Assembly (NCBI RefSeq): GCF_000423125.1
Contig: NZ_AUHJ01000001.1
Coordinates: 186,001 to 250,000 of the forward strand
DNA length: 64,000 bases
Direction: 5' to 3'
Source of the DNA: Haliea salexigens DSM 19537
Lineage (GTDB): Bacteria; Pseudomonadota; Gammaproteobacteria; Pseudomonadales; Halieaceae
The translations under genes and the position numbers were made by a program. This document shows positions 22,052 through 32,538 of the stretch, piece after piece (the first letter of the stretch is position 1; the number at the start of each line of letters is the position of its first letter). The notes below the pieces were generated by a model. The model was given only the letters and a program-made list of their open reading frames with translations. It did not search any database and had not been told where the DNA came from.

Positions 22052-24023
22052 GCACACCCCCTTCACGCAGACCTTCACGCGCCACTGTGCGCTGGCGACG
22101 GTAGCGCTTGTCCGCCACCGTCATGAAACCGCCCAGCGCCATCAGCAGAGCGCCTGCCCACATCCAGCGCACGAAGGGCTTGTAGTGCAGACGAATAGCC
22201 CAGGCGCCATCGACCCCCACCGGCTCACCCATGGCGACAAACAGGTCGCGGAACAGGCCGGCATCAATGGAGGCCTCCGTCATCACGCTGCCGCTGGCCA
22301 GGTAACGGCGCTTCTGCGGGGCCAGGCGCACCACCTCGCGTCCGTCCCGATAGACCACAAAGCGCGCTTCGTCGGCCACGAAGTTCGGGCCCTGCACAGC
22401 GCCCACATCAATAAACCTGAACTCATAGCCGGCGAGAGTGTCACTTTCGCCCGGGCTCATTTTGAGGTCGTGCTCGATCGTGTATTGACTGGTAAGCACC
22501 ACGCCGATAATGGTCGCGGCGAAGCCCACATGGGCGATCACCATGCCCCAGTAGCTGGGAGTGAGGCGGCGTAAGCCCGCGCCCAGGGAGGCACTGTTGC
22601 GAACCCGGTTGGCTAGATCGCGCAGCAGGCCAACCACCAGCCAGCCGGCAAACAGGACCGCAAGCGCCACCCAGAGGTTGTAGTCGCCGGTGTGCAAGAG
22701 GGGCAGCGTCAGCGCGCAGGCAAGCGTGACCAGCCCCGGCACCAGCAGTTCCGCCTGCCAGCGGCGGACACTGTCACGCTTCCAGCGCGACAGCGGGCCA
22801 ACGCCCATAAACGGCACCAGCAATGCCATCAGCGGAATGAATACCGCGTTGAAATAGGGGGGGCCCACCGAGTACTTGCCCTGCCCCAGTGCATCCATCA
22901 ACAGCGGAAACAGGGTGCCGAACAGCACCGTCAATGTGGCGACCAGAAACACCACATTGTTCACCAGCAACAGCGATTCGCGGGAAATCCAGGTGAAACT
23001 CACGCGGCTGGCCACGGCCGGGGCGCGCAGCGCATACAGCACCAGTGAACCGCCGGTAACAATGCCCAGAAATACCAGGATGAACATGCCGCGGGCGGGG
23101 TCTGTGGCAAAGGCGTGCACAGAGGTCAGCACCCCGGAGCGCACCAGGAAGGTACCCAGCAGGCTCAGGGAGAAGGCAAAAATGGCCAGCAACACCGTCC
23201 AGCTCTTGAACAGTCCTCGCTTTTCCGTCGCCGCCAGCGAGTGCACCAGCGCAGTACCCGCCAGCCAGGGCATAAAGGAAGCGTTCTCCACCGGGTCCCA
23301 GAACCACCAGCCGCCCCAGCCAAGTTCGTAGTAAGCCCACCAGCTGCCCAGCATGATGCCCAGGGTCAGAAAGGCCCAGGCGACATTCGTCCAGGGCCGC
23401 GACCAGCGTGCCCAGGCCGCATCCAGGCGACCGCCGAGCAAGGCGGCGATGGCAAAGGCAAAGGCCACCGAAAAGCCCACATAGCCCATGTACAAAAGCG
23501 GCGGGTGGATGATCAGGCCGAAGTCCTGCAGCAGCGGATTCAGGTCCTGACCATCTGCGGGTATGCCCGGCAGCAGGCGCGCGAAGGGGTTCGACGTGAA
23601 CAACGAGAAGGCGAGAAAGCCAACGCCGACAAAACCCATGACGGCCAACACACGCGACAGCATCACCAGCGGCAACTGCGGGCTGAACACGGCCACAGCG
23701 CAGGTCCAGAGGGCGAGAATGAGCGCCCACAGCAACAGCGAGCCCTCGTGATTACCCCACACCGCAGAGAACTTGTAGTACCAGGGCAACAGGCTGTTGC
23801 TGTTATTGGCGACCACCTCTACCGAAAAATCGTCCTGCAGAAAGGCCCAGGTGAGGCAGGCAAAGCTGAGCGTGGTAAAGACCAGCACGCCAATCGCGAG
23901 ATTGGGGGCCAGCGCCATGGCGGTGACGTTGCGCTGCCAGCTACCCCACAGCGGAATCGTGCACAACAGCACGGACAGGCAAAGCGCCAGGATGAGGGCG
24001 AAGTGACCCAGCTCCGGGATCAT
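22035..24023 (-). CDS. ccmF: Heme lyase subunit CcmF
   Basis: Polytopic inner-membrane core of the cytochrome c synthetase. The tryptophan-rich WWD motif [18 protein letters not shown] is present, with about 14 hydrophobic segments and conserved histidines nearby ([21 protein letters not shown]). At 662 residues it is normal size. It overlaps ccmE by 4 bases and ccmG by 17 bases or more. Confidence 0.97.
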   Translation of the reverse strand: MIPELGHFALILALCLSVLLCTIPLWGSWQRNVTAMALAPNLAIGVLVFTTLSFACLTWAFLQDDFSVEVVANNSNSLLPWYYKFSAVWGNHEGSLLLWALILALWTCAVAVFSPQLPLVMLSRVLAVMGFVGVGFLAFSLFTSNPFARLLPGIPADGQDLNPLLQDFGLIIHPPLLYMGYVGFSVAFAFAIAALLGGRLDAAWARWSRPWTNVAWAFLTLGIMLGSWWAYYELGWGGWWFWDPVENASFMPWLAGTALVHSLAATEKRGLFKSWTVLLAIFAFSLSLLGTFLVRSGVLTSVHAFATDPARGMFILVFLGIVTGGSLVLYALRAPAVASRVSFTWISRESLLLVNNVVFLVATLTVLFGTLFPLLMDALGQGKYSVGPPYFNAVFIPLMALLVPFMGVGPLSRWKRDSVRRWQAELLVPGLVTLACALTLPLLHTGDYNLWVALAVLFAGWLVVGLLRDLANRVRNSASLGAGLRRLTPSYWGMVIAHVGFAATIIGVVLTSQYTIEHDLKMSPGESDTLAGYEFRFIDVGAVQGPNFVADEARFVVYRDGREVVRLAPQKRRYLASGSVMTEASIDAGLFRDLFVAMGEPVGVDGAWAIRLHYKPFVRWMWAGALLMALGGFMTVADKRYRRQRTVAREGLREGGVRGAQA

Positions 24024-24487
24024 TGGCCATACCCCTGTTCACCGCTCTGCTCTGCCATGCGCGATTTAGACGCCTCCAGTGCCTCCGCAACCTCCGGCGG
24101 CATGTAGTTCTCATCGTGCTTGGCCAGCACTTCCGACGCCTGTAACACGCCGTTTTCGTCGAGTTTGCCCGCCGCGACGGCGCCCTGCCCTTCATCGAAC
24201 AGGTCCGGCAGGATGCCGGTGTAGACGACTGGCACAACGGCCTCGTAGTCGGTCACCTCAAAGCGCACTTCCAGGCTGCTGTCGCTGCGCTGCACACTGC
24301 CCTCAACCACCATGCCGCCCACACGAATGTTCTGGCCGACTGGCGCGAGCCCGGCGGCCACTTCAACAGGGGGATAGAACAGATTGATATTGCCGCGCAG
24401 GGCGTAGGCCATGAGGCCGATCGCGGAACTGGAGAAAACAACAAGAAACAACACCAACCACAAACGCTGCTTGCGAACCGGGTGCAT
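24020..24487 (-). CDS. ccmE: Heme chaperone CcmE
   Basis: Carries heme covalently in the periplasm from CcmC to CcmF. An N-terminal anchor (about 8–30) is followed by the OB-fold domain and the heme-binding motif [14 protein letters not shown], in which the histidine (about residue 124) forms the covalent bond. The ATG at 24487 has AAGGAGG five bases upstream; a GTG one codon earlier would overlap the ccmD stop. 155 residues, as usual. Confidence 0.96.
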   Translation of the reverse strand: MHPVRKQRLWLVLFLVVFSSSAIGLMAYALRGNINLFYPPVEVAAGLAPVGQNIRVGGMVVEGSVQRSDSSLEVRFEVTDYEAVVPVVYTGILPDLFDEGQGAVAAGKLDENGVLQASEVLAKHDENYMPPEVAEALEASKSRMAEQSGEQGYGQ

Positions 24488-24690
24488 CACACCTCCTTGC
24501 TGGCGCCGGGCGGGTTACCGCCCTCGCTGCGCCGAATTTGCCCCTCGAGCTGGCGCAGGAACCGCTGTTCCCGCCGCCGGGGTGCGTAGACCATCAGGGC
24601 CACCACACCAATTGTAATGAAGTAGGCAGACCAGACAAACGCGCCGTGGCCATCCATCTGCAACGCTGCTGCCAATGAGTCGAAGTACAT
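24487..24690 (-). CDS. ccmD: Heme exporter accessory protein CcmD
   Basis: Small single-pass membrane protein that helps release holo-CcmE from the CcmABC complex. The 67 residues comprise an aromatic start ([10 protein letters not shown]), the [13 protein letters not shown] membrane segment and a basic cytosolic tail with [12 protein letters not shown], the usual CcmD pattern. The ATG at 24690 overlaps the ccmC stop as TGATG. The longer frame upstream lies inside ccmC. Confidence 0.92.
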   Translation of the reverse strand: MYFDSLAAALQMDGHGAFVWSAYFITIGVVALMVYAPRRREQRFLRQLEGQIRRSEGGNPPGASKEV

Positions 24691-25436
24691 CAGCCTGCCG
24701 CCCCCTTGTTGGCCAGTGCCTTGACCCACGCGGTACGTTGCTCGCGCTGCAGGATTTCCACCCGCATGTTGAGCAACAGGGCACAGGTGAACAGGCAGTA
24801 GAATGCCGTGATCATAAACAGCAGCGGATAAAGCATGCTGGGGTCAATCGTGCTGCCGCCAGTGAACTTGATGGAGGCCGGTTGGTGCAGGCTGTACCAC
24901 CAATCCACCGACTTGTAGATGATGGGAATGTTCACCGTGCCAACCAGGCTGAGTATCGCGCAGGCCTTGGCGGCAAGGGCTTTGTTCTCGTAGGCTTCGT
25001 ACAGCGCCACAACCCCGAGGTAGAGGAACAGGAGGATCAGCATCGACGTGATGCGTGCATCCCACACCCACCAGGTACCCCAGGTGGGCTTGCCCCAGAT
25101 GCTGCCCGTTACCAGCGCAACAAAGGTCAGGGCCGCGCCGATCGGGGCACAGGCGCGCATGGCGATATCGGCCATTTTCATACGCCAGATCAGGCTCACC
25201 GCGCCAGCTATGGCCATCACGTAATAGCCAGCGAGAGCCACCACGGCCGCAGGTACGTGAATGTAGATAATGCGGTAACTATTGCCCTGGCGGAAATCCG
25301 GTGCGGTAAACAACAATCCCCATATCGCGCCGCCGATCAATGCCAGCAGGGTAATCGGCAGAAGCCAGCGCAGGATGGACCCGGACAGGCGATAGAGCCA
25401 GGGCGGGGAACCGAATTTATGGAAGAGCGTCCACAT
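24690..25436 (-). CDS. ccmC: Heme transporter/handling protein CcmC
   Basis: Six-helix inner-membrane protein that attaches heme to CcmE. The WWD motif appears as KPTWGTWWVWDARITSML, with flanking conserved histidines (YIHVPAAVV and a later SLHQPASI). 248 residues, standard. It is preceded by a 56-base gap after ccmB, the only real gap inside the ccm operon. Confidence 0.96.
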   Translation of the reverse strand: MWTLFHKFGSPPWLYRLSGSILRWLLPITLLALIGGAIWGLLFTAPDFRQGNSYRIIYIHVPAAVVALAGYYVMAIAGAVSLIWRMKMADIAMRACAPIGAALTFVALVTGSIWGKPTWGTWWVWDARITSMLILLFLYLGVVALYEAYENKALAAKACAILSLVGTVNIPIIYKSVDWWYSLHQPASIKFTGGSTIDPSMLYPLLFMITAFYCLFTCALLLNMRVEILQREQRTAWVKALANKGAAG

Positions 25437-25492
25437 GGCGCGCGATTATACAGCGACCGCGGCCCCGAACAATCCAAATCAGACGAAATCGC

Positions 25493-26179
25493 TCAGGTAT
25501 CGACACTGATACGCAAACCCGCTGCAATCGCCATGGGGGCCAGCGCGATTGACATGCACAGCAGCGCCCCGAGAATCGCCAGAAAAGGTCCCGCCGGATT
25601 GCCATTCAACGCCGCCTGCACGGCGCCACTGCCGAAGATCAGCACCGGCATGTAAAACGGCAGAATCAGCAGGGAAATCAGCATGCCGCCACGCTTCAAC
25701 CCCACGGTCAGCGCGGCGCCAATACCCCCGATGAGGCTGAGCACGGCGGTACCCAGCAGGAGGCTCGCCGCGAGCGCGGGGATGGCGGCAGGCGCAAGGC
25801 CCAGCATCAGCGCGAATAAGGGCGAAGCCAACCCCAACAGCAGGCCAGTGAGCAACCAGTGCGCCAGCACATAGGCCAGCGCCGAGAAATACAGCGGCTG
25901 AGGTGCCAGCAGCAACTGCTCCAGGCTACCGTCCTCAAGGTCACTGCGGAACACCGCATCGGAGGTGAGCAGGTTCGAGAGCAGGGCCACAATCCACAGG
26001 ATACCCGGGGCAAACGCCGCCAACGTGTCGGGCGCGGGCCCCAGGCCGAGGGGGAACAGCGCCACGACCATGGCAAAGAACAGCAGCGGATTACCGAGCT
26101 CTACCGGCCGGCGCAGCCCCAGCACCAGTTGTCGGCGCAGCAGGCGCAGGCAGAAGGTGGCAGTGGCCGCAGGAGTCAT
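25493..26179 (-). CDS. ccmB: Heme exporter permease CcmB
   Basis: Membrane subunit of the CcmAB ABC module, which drives release of holo-CcmE. 228 residues with six hydrophobic segments and the early conserved stretch LGLRRPVELGNPLLFF. It also contains SDLEDGSLEQLLLAP, typical of CcmB. It overlaps ccmA by 4 bases (ATGA). Confidence 0.94.
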   Translation of the reverse strand: MTPAATATFCLRLLRRQLVLGLRRPVELGNPLLFFAMVVALFPLGLGPAPDTLAAFAPGILWIVALLSNLLTSDAVFRSDLEDGSLEQLLLAPQPLYFSALAYVLAHWLLTGLLLGLASPLFALMLGLAPAAIPALAASLLLGTAVLSLIGGIGAALTVGLKRGGMLISLLILPFYMPVLIFGSGAVQAALNGNPAGPFLAILGALLCMSIALAPMAIAAGLRISVDT

Positions 26180-26796
26180 TGCAGAGTACCCGTGGCGAGG
26201 TCCAGCCGCAGCAACGGATAGGCCAGGGTGACCGGCTGATGCGAGGTCAGGAGCACGGCACCGCCCTGCTCCAGGTGCTGCAGCAGACGCGCCTCCAGCG
26301 CGCCAACGCCCGCCCGGTCAATGGCCGTGAAGGGCTCGTCCAGCAGCCACAGCGGTGCCCGGGACAGGTAGAGCCGGGCGAGATTGACGCGGCGATGCTG
26401 GCCGGCGGAGAGCGCGTGGCTGGGCACGTCCTCGTAGCCATACAGGTTGACCGCTGCCAGCGCCGCGTCGATCTCTGCTGCGCTGAAACCGGCCTCCCCC
26501 GCCACATGCCAGGCGAGGTTTTCCCGCGGCGTCAGCAACCCCTTGACGGCACTTTGATGACCGAGGAACAGCTGGGGTGCCCTGTGCTCAACACGTCCGG
26601 CAAAGCCGTAGCGGGAAAGCCCGGCAAGAATGCGCAGCAGGCTGGTTTTGCCGGCGCCGTTGGCGCCCTCTATCTGTACCAGCTGACCGCGCAGCAGCTG
26701 CAGGCTTATGCCGCTGAACAGCTCCCTGCCACCGCGCTCCAGGCTCAACCCGGACGCGCTGAGCAACACATCATCTGCCGCGCCGCCGTCTGTCAC
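26176..26796 (-). CDS. ccmA: Heme exporter ATPase CcmA
   Basis: ATP-binding subunit of CcmAB. Walker A is EGANGAGKTSLLR, the signature is LSAGQHRRVNLAR and Walker B is LWLLDEPFTAID. 206 residues, typical. The start is a GTG directly after the ttcA stop codon with no intervening base, so translation may depend on ttcA. Confidence 0.94.
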   Translation of the reverse strand: MTDGGAADDVLLSASGLSLERGGRELFSGISLQLLRGQLVQIEGANGAGKTSLLRILAGLSRYGFAGRVEHRAPQLFLGHQSAVKGLLTPRENLAWHVAGEAGFSAAEIDAALAAVNLYGYEDVPSHALSAGQHRRVNLARLYLSRAPLWLLDEPFTAIDRAGVGALEARLLQHLEQGGAVLLTSHQPVTLAYPLLRLDLATGTLQ

Positions 26797-27675
26797 CTAA
26801 AGGTTGACGACACGGATCGCGGGCAGGTGCAGGTCGCGGTCGACCTCGGCGCGCAGGTTGCTGAAATCGAACAGGGCGGTATCCGCCAGCTGCGAGGGGG
26901 CCACGTTGCAAATTCCGCGGAAAATGGTTTCTGTGCGACCCGGGTACTGGCGCTCCCAGTCCGCAAGCATCTGCTTGATCTGCACCCGCTGCAGGTTCTC
27001 CTGGGAACCGCAGAGATTGCAGGGAATGATGGGGAACGCCTTGTAGTCGGCGTAGGCCACCAGGTCTTTTTCCTTGCAGTACGCCATCGGCCGAATGACC
27101 ACGTTGCGCTTGTCATCGCTGAGCAGTTTCGGCGGCATCGCTTTCAGGCTGCCCCCGAAGAACAGGTTCAGGAACAGGGTTTCGACGATATCGTCACGGT
27201 GGTGCCCGAGGGCGATTTTGGTGGCCCCGATATCGGCGGCGAAACCGTACAGGCTACCCCGCCGCAGGCGCGAGCAAAGGCCACAGGTTGTCTTGCCCTC
27301 GGGGATCACCGAGCGCACCACGCTGTAGGTATCTTTCTCCAGGATGTAATAGGGCACATCCAGCGCTTCCAGGTAGGCCGGCAGCACGTGCTCCGGAAAG
27401 CCGGGTTGCTTCTGGTCGAGGTTGACCGCTATCAGTTCGAAGTCCACCGGTGCGCTGCTGCGCAGGGCCAGCAGCACATCCAGCATGGCGTAGGAATCCT
27501 TGCCCCCGGACAGGCACACCATAACCCGGTCACCGGCTTCAATCATGGTGTAGTCGGCGATGGCATTGCCCACATTGCGCCGCAAGCGCTTCTGCAACTT
27601 GTTGAATTCGGTTCGTTCTTTTCTGGAAAGCTCGCGCACTAGCCGCCTGCCACTGATCACCCGGAAGCGGCGCAT
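26797..27675 (-). CDS. ttcA: tRNA 2-thiocytidine(32) synthetase TtcA
   Basis: Adds sulfur to C32 of certain tRNAs using ATP and an Fe-S cluster. The PP-loop [10 protein letters not shown] binds ATP, and two CxxC pairs (CGLCSRL and CNLCGSQE) hold the cluster. The body [17 protein letters not shown] is close to E. coli TtcA. The start is uncertain: the ATG at 27675 gives 292 residues but has a poor ribosome site, whereas the GTG at 27639 has AGG upstream and would begin VRELSRK. The first gene of what appears to be one transcript with ccmA–I. Confidence 0.93.
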   Translation of the reverse strand: MRRFRVISGRRLVRELSRKERTEFNKLQKRLRRNVGNAIADYTMIEAGDRVMVCLSGGKDSYAMLDVLLALRSSAPVDFELIAVNLDQKQPGFPEHVLPAYLEALDVPYYILEKDTYSVVRSVIPEGKTTCGLCSRLRRGSLYGFAADIGATKIALGHHRDDIVETLFLNLFFGGSLKAMPPKLLSDDKRNVVIRPMAYCKEKDLVAYADYKAFPIIPCNLCGSQENLQRVQIKQMLADWERQYPGRTETIFRGICNVAPSQLADTALFDFSNLRAEVDRDLHLPAIRVVNL

Positions 27676-27767
27676 TTTACAGGTAGCGGCTTGTTTTTTC
27701 ACCCGTTTCACTCGACAATATGGCCCCCTTGTTTGCCATCCACCCGACCCTTGAGGACTCCCTTCCC

Positions 27768-28748
27768 ATGAAAGCACCTGTTCGAGTGACCGTTACCGGC
27801 GCCGCCGGCCAAATTGGCTACGCGCTGCTGTTCCGTATCGCCTCCGGCGCCATGCTGGGCGACGATCAGCCCGTGATCCTGCAGTTGCTGGACATCACGC
27901 CGGCCATGGAAGCCCTCAACGGCGTGCGCATGGAGCTGGACGACTGCGCGTTCCCGCTGCTGACCAACATCATCTGCACCGACGACCCCGCGGTCGCCTT
28001 CAAGGACACCGACTACGCCCTGCTCGTGGGTGCACGCCCCCGCGGCCCCGGCATGGAGCGCAAGGATCTGCTGGAAGCCAACGCCGCCATCTTCTCGGTG
28101 CAGGGCAAGGCCATCGACGCGCACGCCAGCCGCAACATCAAGGTGCTGGTGGTGGGTAACCCGGCGAATACCAACGCCCTCATCACCCAGCGCAATGCGC
28201 CGGACATCAACCCGCGCAACTTCACCGCCATGACCCGCCTGGATCACAACCGTGCCATGACGCAGATTGCCCAGAAGACCGGGAAAACCGTCAATGACGT
28301 GAAAAAGATGACCATCTGGGGCAACCACTCCGCCACCCAGTACCCCGATCTGTTCAACGCTGAAGTCGATGGCAGCAAAGCCATCACCCTGATCGACCAG
28401 GCATGGTACGAAGGCGACTTCATTCCCACGGTGCAACAGCGTGGCGCGGCAATCATCAAGGCCCGTGGTGCGTCCTCTGCCGCCTCTGCCGCCAACGCCG
28501 CCATCGACCATATGCGCAGCTGGGCGCTGGGCACGGAAGGCGACGACTGGGTCTCCATGGGCGTTTATTCCGACGGTTCCTACGGCATTGCCGAGGGCCT
28601 CATCTACTCCTTCCCCTGCCGCTGCAACAACGGCGACTGGGAAATCGTCCAGGGCGTTGATGTCGGCGACTTCAGCTGCGGCAAAATGCAGGCCACCGAG
28701 CAGGAACTGGCCGAGGAACGCGATGCCGTTGCGCATTTGCTGCCCTGA
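27768..28748 (+). CDS. mdh: Malate dehydrogenase
   Basis: TCA cycle enzyme converting malate and NAD to oxaloacetate and NADH. The N-terminal Rossmann motif is [19 protein letters not shown]. Substrate-binding arginines lie in [15 protein letters not shown] and the catalytic histidine in [11 protein letters not shown]. 326 residues, of the cytosolic-type MDH group also found in many bacteria. The ATG at 27768 follows GAGGA at 9 bases. A TetR gene follows directly at the stop codon. Confidence 0.96.
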   Translation: MKAPVRVTVTGAAGQIGYALLFRIASGAMLGDDQPVILQLLDITPAMEALNGVRMELDDCAFPLLTNIICTDDPAVAFKDTDYALLVGARPRGPGMERKDLLEANAAIFSVQGKAIDAHASRNIKVLVVGNPANTNALITQRNAPDINPRNFTAMTRLDHNRAMTQIAQKTGKTVNDVKKMTIWGNHSATQYPDLFNAEVDGSKAITLIDQAWYEGDFIPTVQQRGAAIIKARGASSAASAANAAIDHMRSWALGTEGDDWVSMGVYSDGSYGIAEGLIYSFPCRCNNGDWEIVQGVDVGDFSCGKMQATEQELAEERDAVAHLLP

Positions 28749-29378
28749 ATGACGGCTTCTGAACCGCAAGCCGCCCGGCAACGCAGCTACCATCACGGTA
28801 ACTTGCGGGCGGAATTGCTGGATTCGGCACTGGAGCAGCTCGAGACTGCCGGTGCCGACGCGTTGAGCCTGCGGGCGCTCGCCCGCGGTGTCGGCGTCTC
28901 GCAGACGGCACCCTACCGACACTTCAACGACAAAGGCGACCTGCTCGCGGCGCTGGCGGCGGTCGGCTACCGGCGCCTGCTCAACGATTTGCGTCAGGCT
29001 GCGGAAGACACCGGCGATTGTCCTGAGGAACAGCTGCATGCGCTCGCGAACAGCTATGTGGCCTATGCCGGCCGCTACCCGCAGATGTTCAAGCTGATGT
29101 TCGGGCCCTCGGTACAGCCCGCAGAAACCTACCCGGAACTGCGCGAGGCAAGCCGCGATACCTTCCAGCAGGTGCAGTCCATCCTCCAGCACGGTATCGA
29201 GCGCGGCACCTTCCGTGAACTTGACCTCGCCTACCTGACCAACGCGGCCTGGGCTGGCATTCACGGCCTTGCCACCCTGCTGGTTGACGCCCCCCAGCTG
29301 TTCCGGCGCCACATTGACCTGCAGCGGCAAATTCAGCTGAGCGTGCAAACCTTTATCGACGGCATCAGCACGCACTGA
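28749..29378 (+). CDS. TetR/AcrR family transcriptional regulator
   Basis: DNA-binding repressor. The N-terminal helix-turn-helix spans about residues 10–60: [17 protein letters not shown], then [21 protein letters not shown] with the recognition helix. The C-terminal ligand-binding half resembles the WHG-type TetR group ([14 protein letters not shown]). 209 residues. The start codon immediately follows the mdh stop, so the two are surely co-transcribed. Its ligand and targets cannot be read from the sequence. Confidence 0.88.
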   Translation: MTASEPQAARQRSYHHGNLRAELLDSALEQLETAGADALSLRALARGVGVSQTAPYRHFNDKGDLLAALAAVGYRRLLNDLRQAAEDTGDCPEEQLHALANSYVAYAGRYPQMFKLMFGPSVQPAETYPELREASRDTFQQVQSILQHGIERGTFRELDLAYLTNAAWAGIHGLATLLVDAPQLFRRHIDLQRQIQLSVQTFIDGISTH

Positions 29379-29394
29379 TCCGTGAGCGCAGCGC

Positions 29395-31869
29395 CTAGAG
29401 CTCGCGCAGCACGGCCAACGGCGGGCTGGAAACCACTTTGCGGCAACTGAACACACCCAGGCCGGCAATCAGCAGCGCGCCACCCCCAATACCCACCGGC
29501 CACACCCAGGGCGAAGGCGCATAGTCCATGCCCATGACCTGAGCCTGCAGGATATACACGGACAACTCTGCCCCCACGGTGGCGAGCACGCCGGCGAACA
29601 CACCCAGCGCGGCAAACTCGATCCACAGGCCACCCAGCACCAGGCGGCGGCGGGCACCGAGGGCGCGCAGGATCGAGCTTTCATGCATGCGGGCGTCCAC
29701 ACTGGCCTGTACACCTGCTACCAGAACCAAAGCCCCGGCGGCCATGATGACCGCGAGCACCAGCTCCACCGCCGCGGACACCTGGCTGACTATGCCGCGA
29801 ACCTGCGCAACCACCACATCCATCTCAACCACCGTGACCGTGGGGAACTGTCGGATAAACCCGTTCAGAAACGGTTTCTGCTCCGGCTGAAGATAAAAAC
29901 TGGTCATGAAGGTAGCGGGATACGGGGCCAGCAGGCGGGGCGGAAACACCAGCCAGAAGTTGGGATTGAAAGATTGCCAGTCGAGCTCACGAATGCTGGT
30001 GACCGTGGCCTCGAACGGCTCTGACCCCACCTGAAAGCCGATTCTGTCACCCAAACCGACACCGAAGCGCTCGGCAAACTCGACTTCGAGCGACACCTCG
30101 GCGGCATCGCTGCGCGGTGCCCACCAGCGGCCTTCCAGCAGGCGGTTATCCCCGGGTAACGTATCTGCCCAGGTGAAATTGGCTTCGCGCTGACGGCGCC
30201 CCTCTTCGGGGTCATCCGTCTGCGGTAGGGCCACTCCGTTCACCGACAGGATACGCCCGCGTATCATCGGGTACAGCGGCGCCCCGGGAATATCGCCGCT
30301 GCGCAGCAGTTGCTCCACGCCCTGCACGTCTTCAGGGGCAATATTCAGGGCGAAATGGTTGGGGGTATTCTCCGGCAGCTGGGTTTGCCAGGCATCTATC
30401 AGCGATGTGCGCACCAGCAGCAGCACGAGTAGCAGCATGATAGCCATGGCAAATATCACCACCTGCAGCGCATTCGCGGTGCCGCGCCGCTGCAGGCCCG
30501 CCAGCGCCAGACGCCAGATGCTGCCGGCGCTCATACCCACAAGGCGGCCACCGCGCAGCAGTGTGAGGGCCAGGCCAAGCCCGAGTAACACAGTGGCGGC
30601 CAACCCGCTCAACACCGCGAGGGTGATTTTCCAGTCACCGCTGTACCACCACATGAGGCTGGATACGGCGGCCAGGCCCACCGCGTAATCAGTGAGGGTG
30701 CGTCGCTGTTCCTGCGGCATATCGCGACGCAGCACACGCAGCGGGCTGGCCTGGCTCAAGCGGCGCAGCGGCGGCCAGGCGAAGCACAGCAGGCAGACCA
30801 GCGCGGTGGCGGCGCCAATGCCGTAAGGACGAATGCCCGCAGGCCCGGGCGCCACCGGCAACTGGTCGCCGAACAGGTTGAAGAAAGCTGACTGCAACGC
30901 CCAGCCCAGCGAGCAACCCAACAGCGTGGCCAGCAAACCCAGCAGGAACAGGCTGCGACCGTAGAGACGTGTGATGCTGCCGGACGTGGCGCCAAGGCTT
31001 TTCATGATGGCGACATAATCGTTGTGGCGCTCACTGAAGCGACGAGCGGCCAGCGCGATGGCCACGCCGGCGAGCACCACGCCCAGGCTGCCTGCCAACA
31101 AAAGAAAGCTCTCGGCTCGCTGCAGCGCCTCGCCGAGACCTGGCTGCCCCTCGTTCACATCCAGCAGCCGCTGCCCTTCGCCGAGCTGCGGTTGCAGCCA
31201 GCGCTCGAAGCTCTCGACGGCGGCGGGCTCCCCGGCATACAGCTGTCGGTATTCTACCCGGCTGCCGGGTTGTACCACGGCGGTCGCCGCAATATCGGCG
31301 TAATGCATCAATACACGCGGCCCCAGGCCGAGGAAAGAACCGCCCTGGTCAGGCTCGGTACGCGCCGCCGCCACGACCCGAAACTCCGCCTCACCCACCG
31401 CCACGGTGTCGCCTATCGCAATGTCGAGCAGCGGAAACAGCCGCGAGTCCAGCCACACGGTGCCGGGTTCGGGCCCACGGCCACCCGTGATCAAGTCACC
31501 GAAGGGCTGCTCGCTGTAGCGCAGCTCTCCGCGCAGCGGGTAGGCATCGCTCACTGCCTTGACGGAGGCCAGCACCATGCCCTCCTCACCCGCGTAGACC
31601 ATGGAGGGAAACGTGAGGACCTGTGCGGTACCGAGGTCTCGACGCGACGCCTCCTGCAACCAGTCCGCCGGCGCCTCGCGCCCACTGCGCACCACCCGGT
31701 CTGCAGCGAGGAAGCGGTGGCTTTCCTGCGCCAGAGCCGTTTGCAGGCGCGTGGTGAAGGCGCTGATGCCGGAAACCACGGCAACCGCCAATACCAGCGC
31801 TGCCACCAGAACACCCAGCTCGCCGCCACGCCAGTCCCGCGCCAGCATGCGCGTTGCAGTCATCGACAT
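29395..31869 (-). CDS. ABC transporter permease, YbbP/FtsX type
   Basis: Large MacB/FtsX-family permease of 824 residues. An N-terminal membrane segment is followed by a periplasmic domain, three FtsX-type membrane segments (about 245–365), a second central set (about 385–480), another periplasmic domain and a last FtsX module (about 700–815, ALVLVAGVQASVDARMHES). This duplicated layout matches E. coli YbbP. It is encoded three bases after its ATPase. Exported substrate unknown; envelope lipid or lipoprotein handling has been suggested for such systems. Confidence 0.87.
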   Translation of the reverse strand: MSMTATRMLARDWRGGELGVLVAALVLAVAVVSGISAFTTRLQTALAQESHRFLAADRVVRSGREAPADWLQEASRRDLGTAQVLTFPSMVYAGEEGMVLASVKAVSDAYPLRGELRYSEQPFGDLITGGRGPEPGTVWLDSRLFPLLDIAIGDTVAVGEAEFRVVAAARTEPDQGGSFLGLGPRVLMHYADIAATAVVQPGSRVEYRQLYAGEPAAVESFERWLQPQLGEGQRLLDVNEGQPGLGEALQRAESFLLLAGSLGVVLAGVAIALAARRFSERHNDYVAIMKSLGATSGSITRLYGRSLFLLGLLATLLGCSLGWALQSAFFNLFGDQLPVAPGPAGIRPYGIGAATALVCLLCFAWPPLRRLSQASPLRVLRRDMPQEQRRTLTDYAVGLAAVSSLMWWYSGDWKITLAVLSGLAATVLLGLGLALTLLRGGRLVGMSAGSIWRLALAGLQRRGTANALQVVIFAMAIMLLLVLLLVRTSLIDAWQTQLPENTPNHFALNIAPEDVQGVEQLLRSGDIPGAPLYPMIRGRILSVNGVALPQTDDPEEGRRQREANFTWADTLPGDNRLLEGRWWAPRSDAAEVSLEVEFAERFGVGLGDRIGFQVGSEPFEATVTSIRELDWQSFNPNFWLVFPPRLLAPYPATFMTSFYLQPEQKPFLNGFIRQFPTVTVVEMDVVVAQVRGIVSQVSAAVELVLAVIMAAGALVLVAGVQASVDARMHESSILRALGARRRLVLGGLWIEFAALGVFAGVLATVGAELSVYILQAQVMGMDYAPSPWVWPVGIGGGALLIAGLGVFSCRKVVSSPPLAVLREL

Positions 31870-31872
31870 GGC

Positions 31873-32538
31873 TCAGTCTCCGTCGACCAGGGCGCCGGCT
31901 TCCAGGCGAAACCGGTGCTGGCAGCGCTCCGCAAGGCCGAGGTCATGGGTCACCAGGACCAGGGTGGTATTTTGCTCGCGGTTGAGTTCGAACAGCAGGT
32001 CAATGATGTGACTCCCGGTTGCGGTATCCAGGTTGCCCGTGGGCTCATCCGCGAACAGGATCGACGGCGTGTTGGCGAAGGCGCGGGCAATCGCCACCCG
32101 CTGCTGCTCACCGCCGGACATCTGCCGCGGGTAATGCTGGATACGCTCCCCCAGGCCCACCCGCTCGAGAAAGGTCTGGGCCAGCGTCAACGCCTTGCCC
32201 TGCCCCTGCAACTCCAGCGGCAACATGACGTTCTCCAGCGCAGTCAGGGCCGGCAACAACTGGAATGACTGGAACACGAAGCCGACGTGCTGCCCGCGAA
32301 ACAACGCGCGCTCATCCTCATCCAGCGCGCTGATGTCGGTGCCGTTAATGACCACCCGGCCAGCACTCGCCTCGTCCAGCCCGGCCAGCAAGCCCAGCAG
32401 TGTCGATTTGCCGGATCCGGAAGCACCGATGATGGCCACCGACTCCCCCGACTTGATTTCCAGAGTGATCCCTTTCAGTATCTCCAGCTCGCTGCCCGCC
32501 ATGGGCACCCGTTTCTGGAGATTTTCAGCCTTGATCAT
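31873..32538 (-). CDS. ABC transporter ATP-binding protein, YbbA type
   Basis: ATPase partner of the YbbP-like permease, of the LolD/MacB class. Walker [12 protein letters not shown], signature [13 protein letters not shown] and Walker [13 protein letters not shown] are intact. 221 residues. The ATG at 32538 has AAGGA eight bases upstream, so this start is well supported. It is divergent from tesA and the two ATG codons share the palindrome CATG. Confidence 0.93.
   Translation of the reverse strand: MIKAENLQKRVPMAGSELEILKGITLEIKSGESVAIIGASGSGKSTLLGLLAGLDEASAGRVVINGTDISALDEDERALFRGQHVGFVFQSFQLLPALTALENVMLPLELQGQGKALTLAQTFLERVGLGERIQHYPRQMSGGEQQRVAIARAFANTPSILFADEPTGNLDTATGSHIIDLLFELNREQNTTLVLVTHDLGLAERCQHRFRLEAGALVDGD

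Noticed and set aside
27708-29468. Open frame of 586 codons opposite mdh and the TetR gene
   Set aside because: It covers two well-identified genes on the other strand and has no domain of its own.
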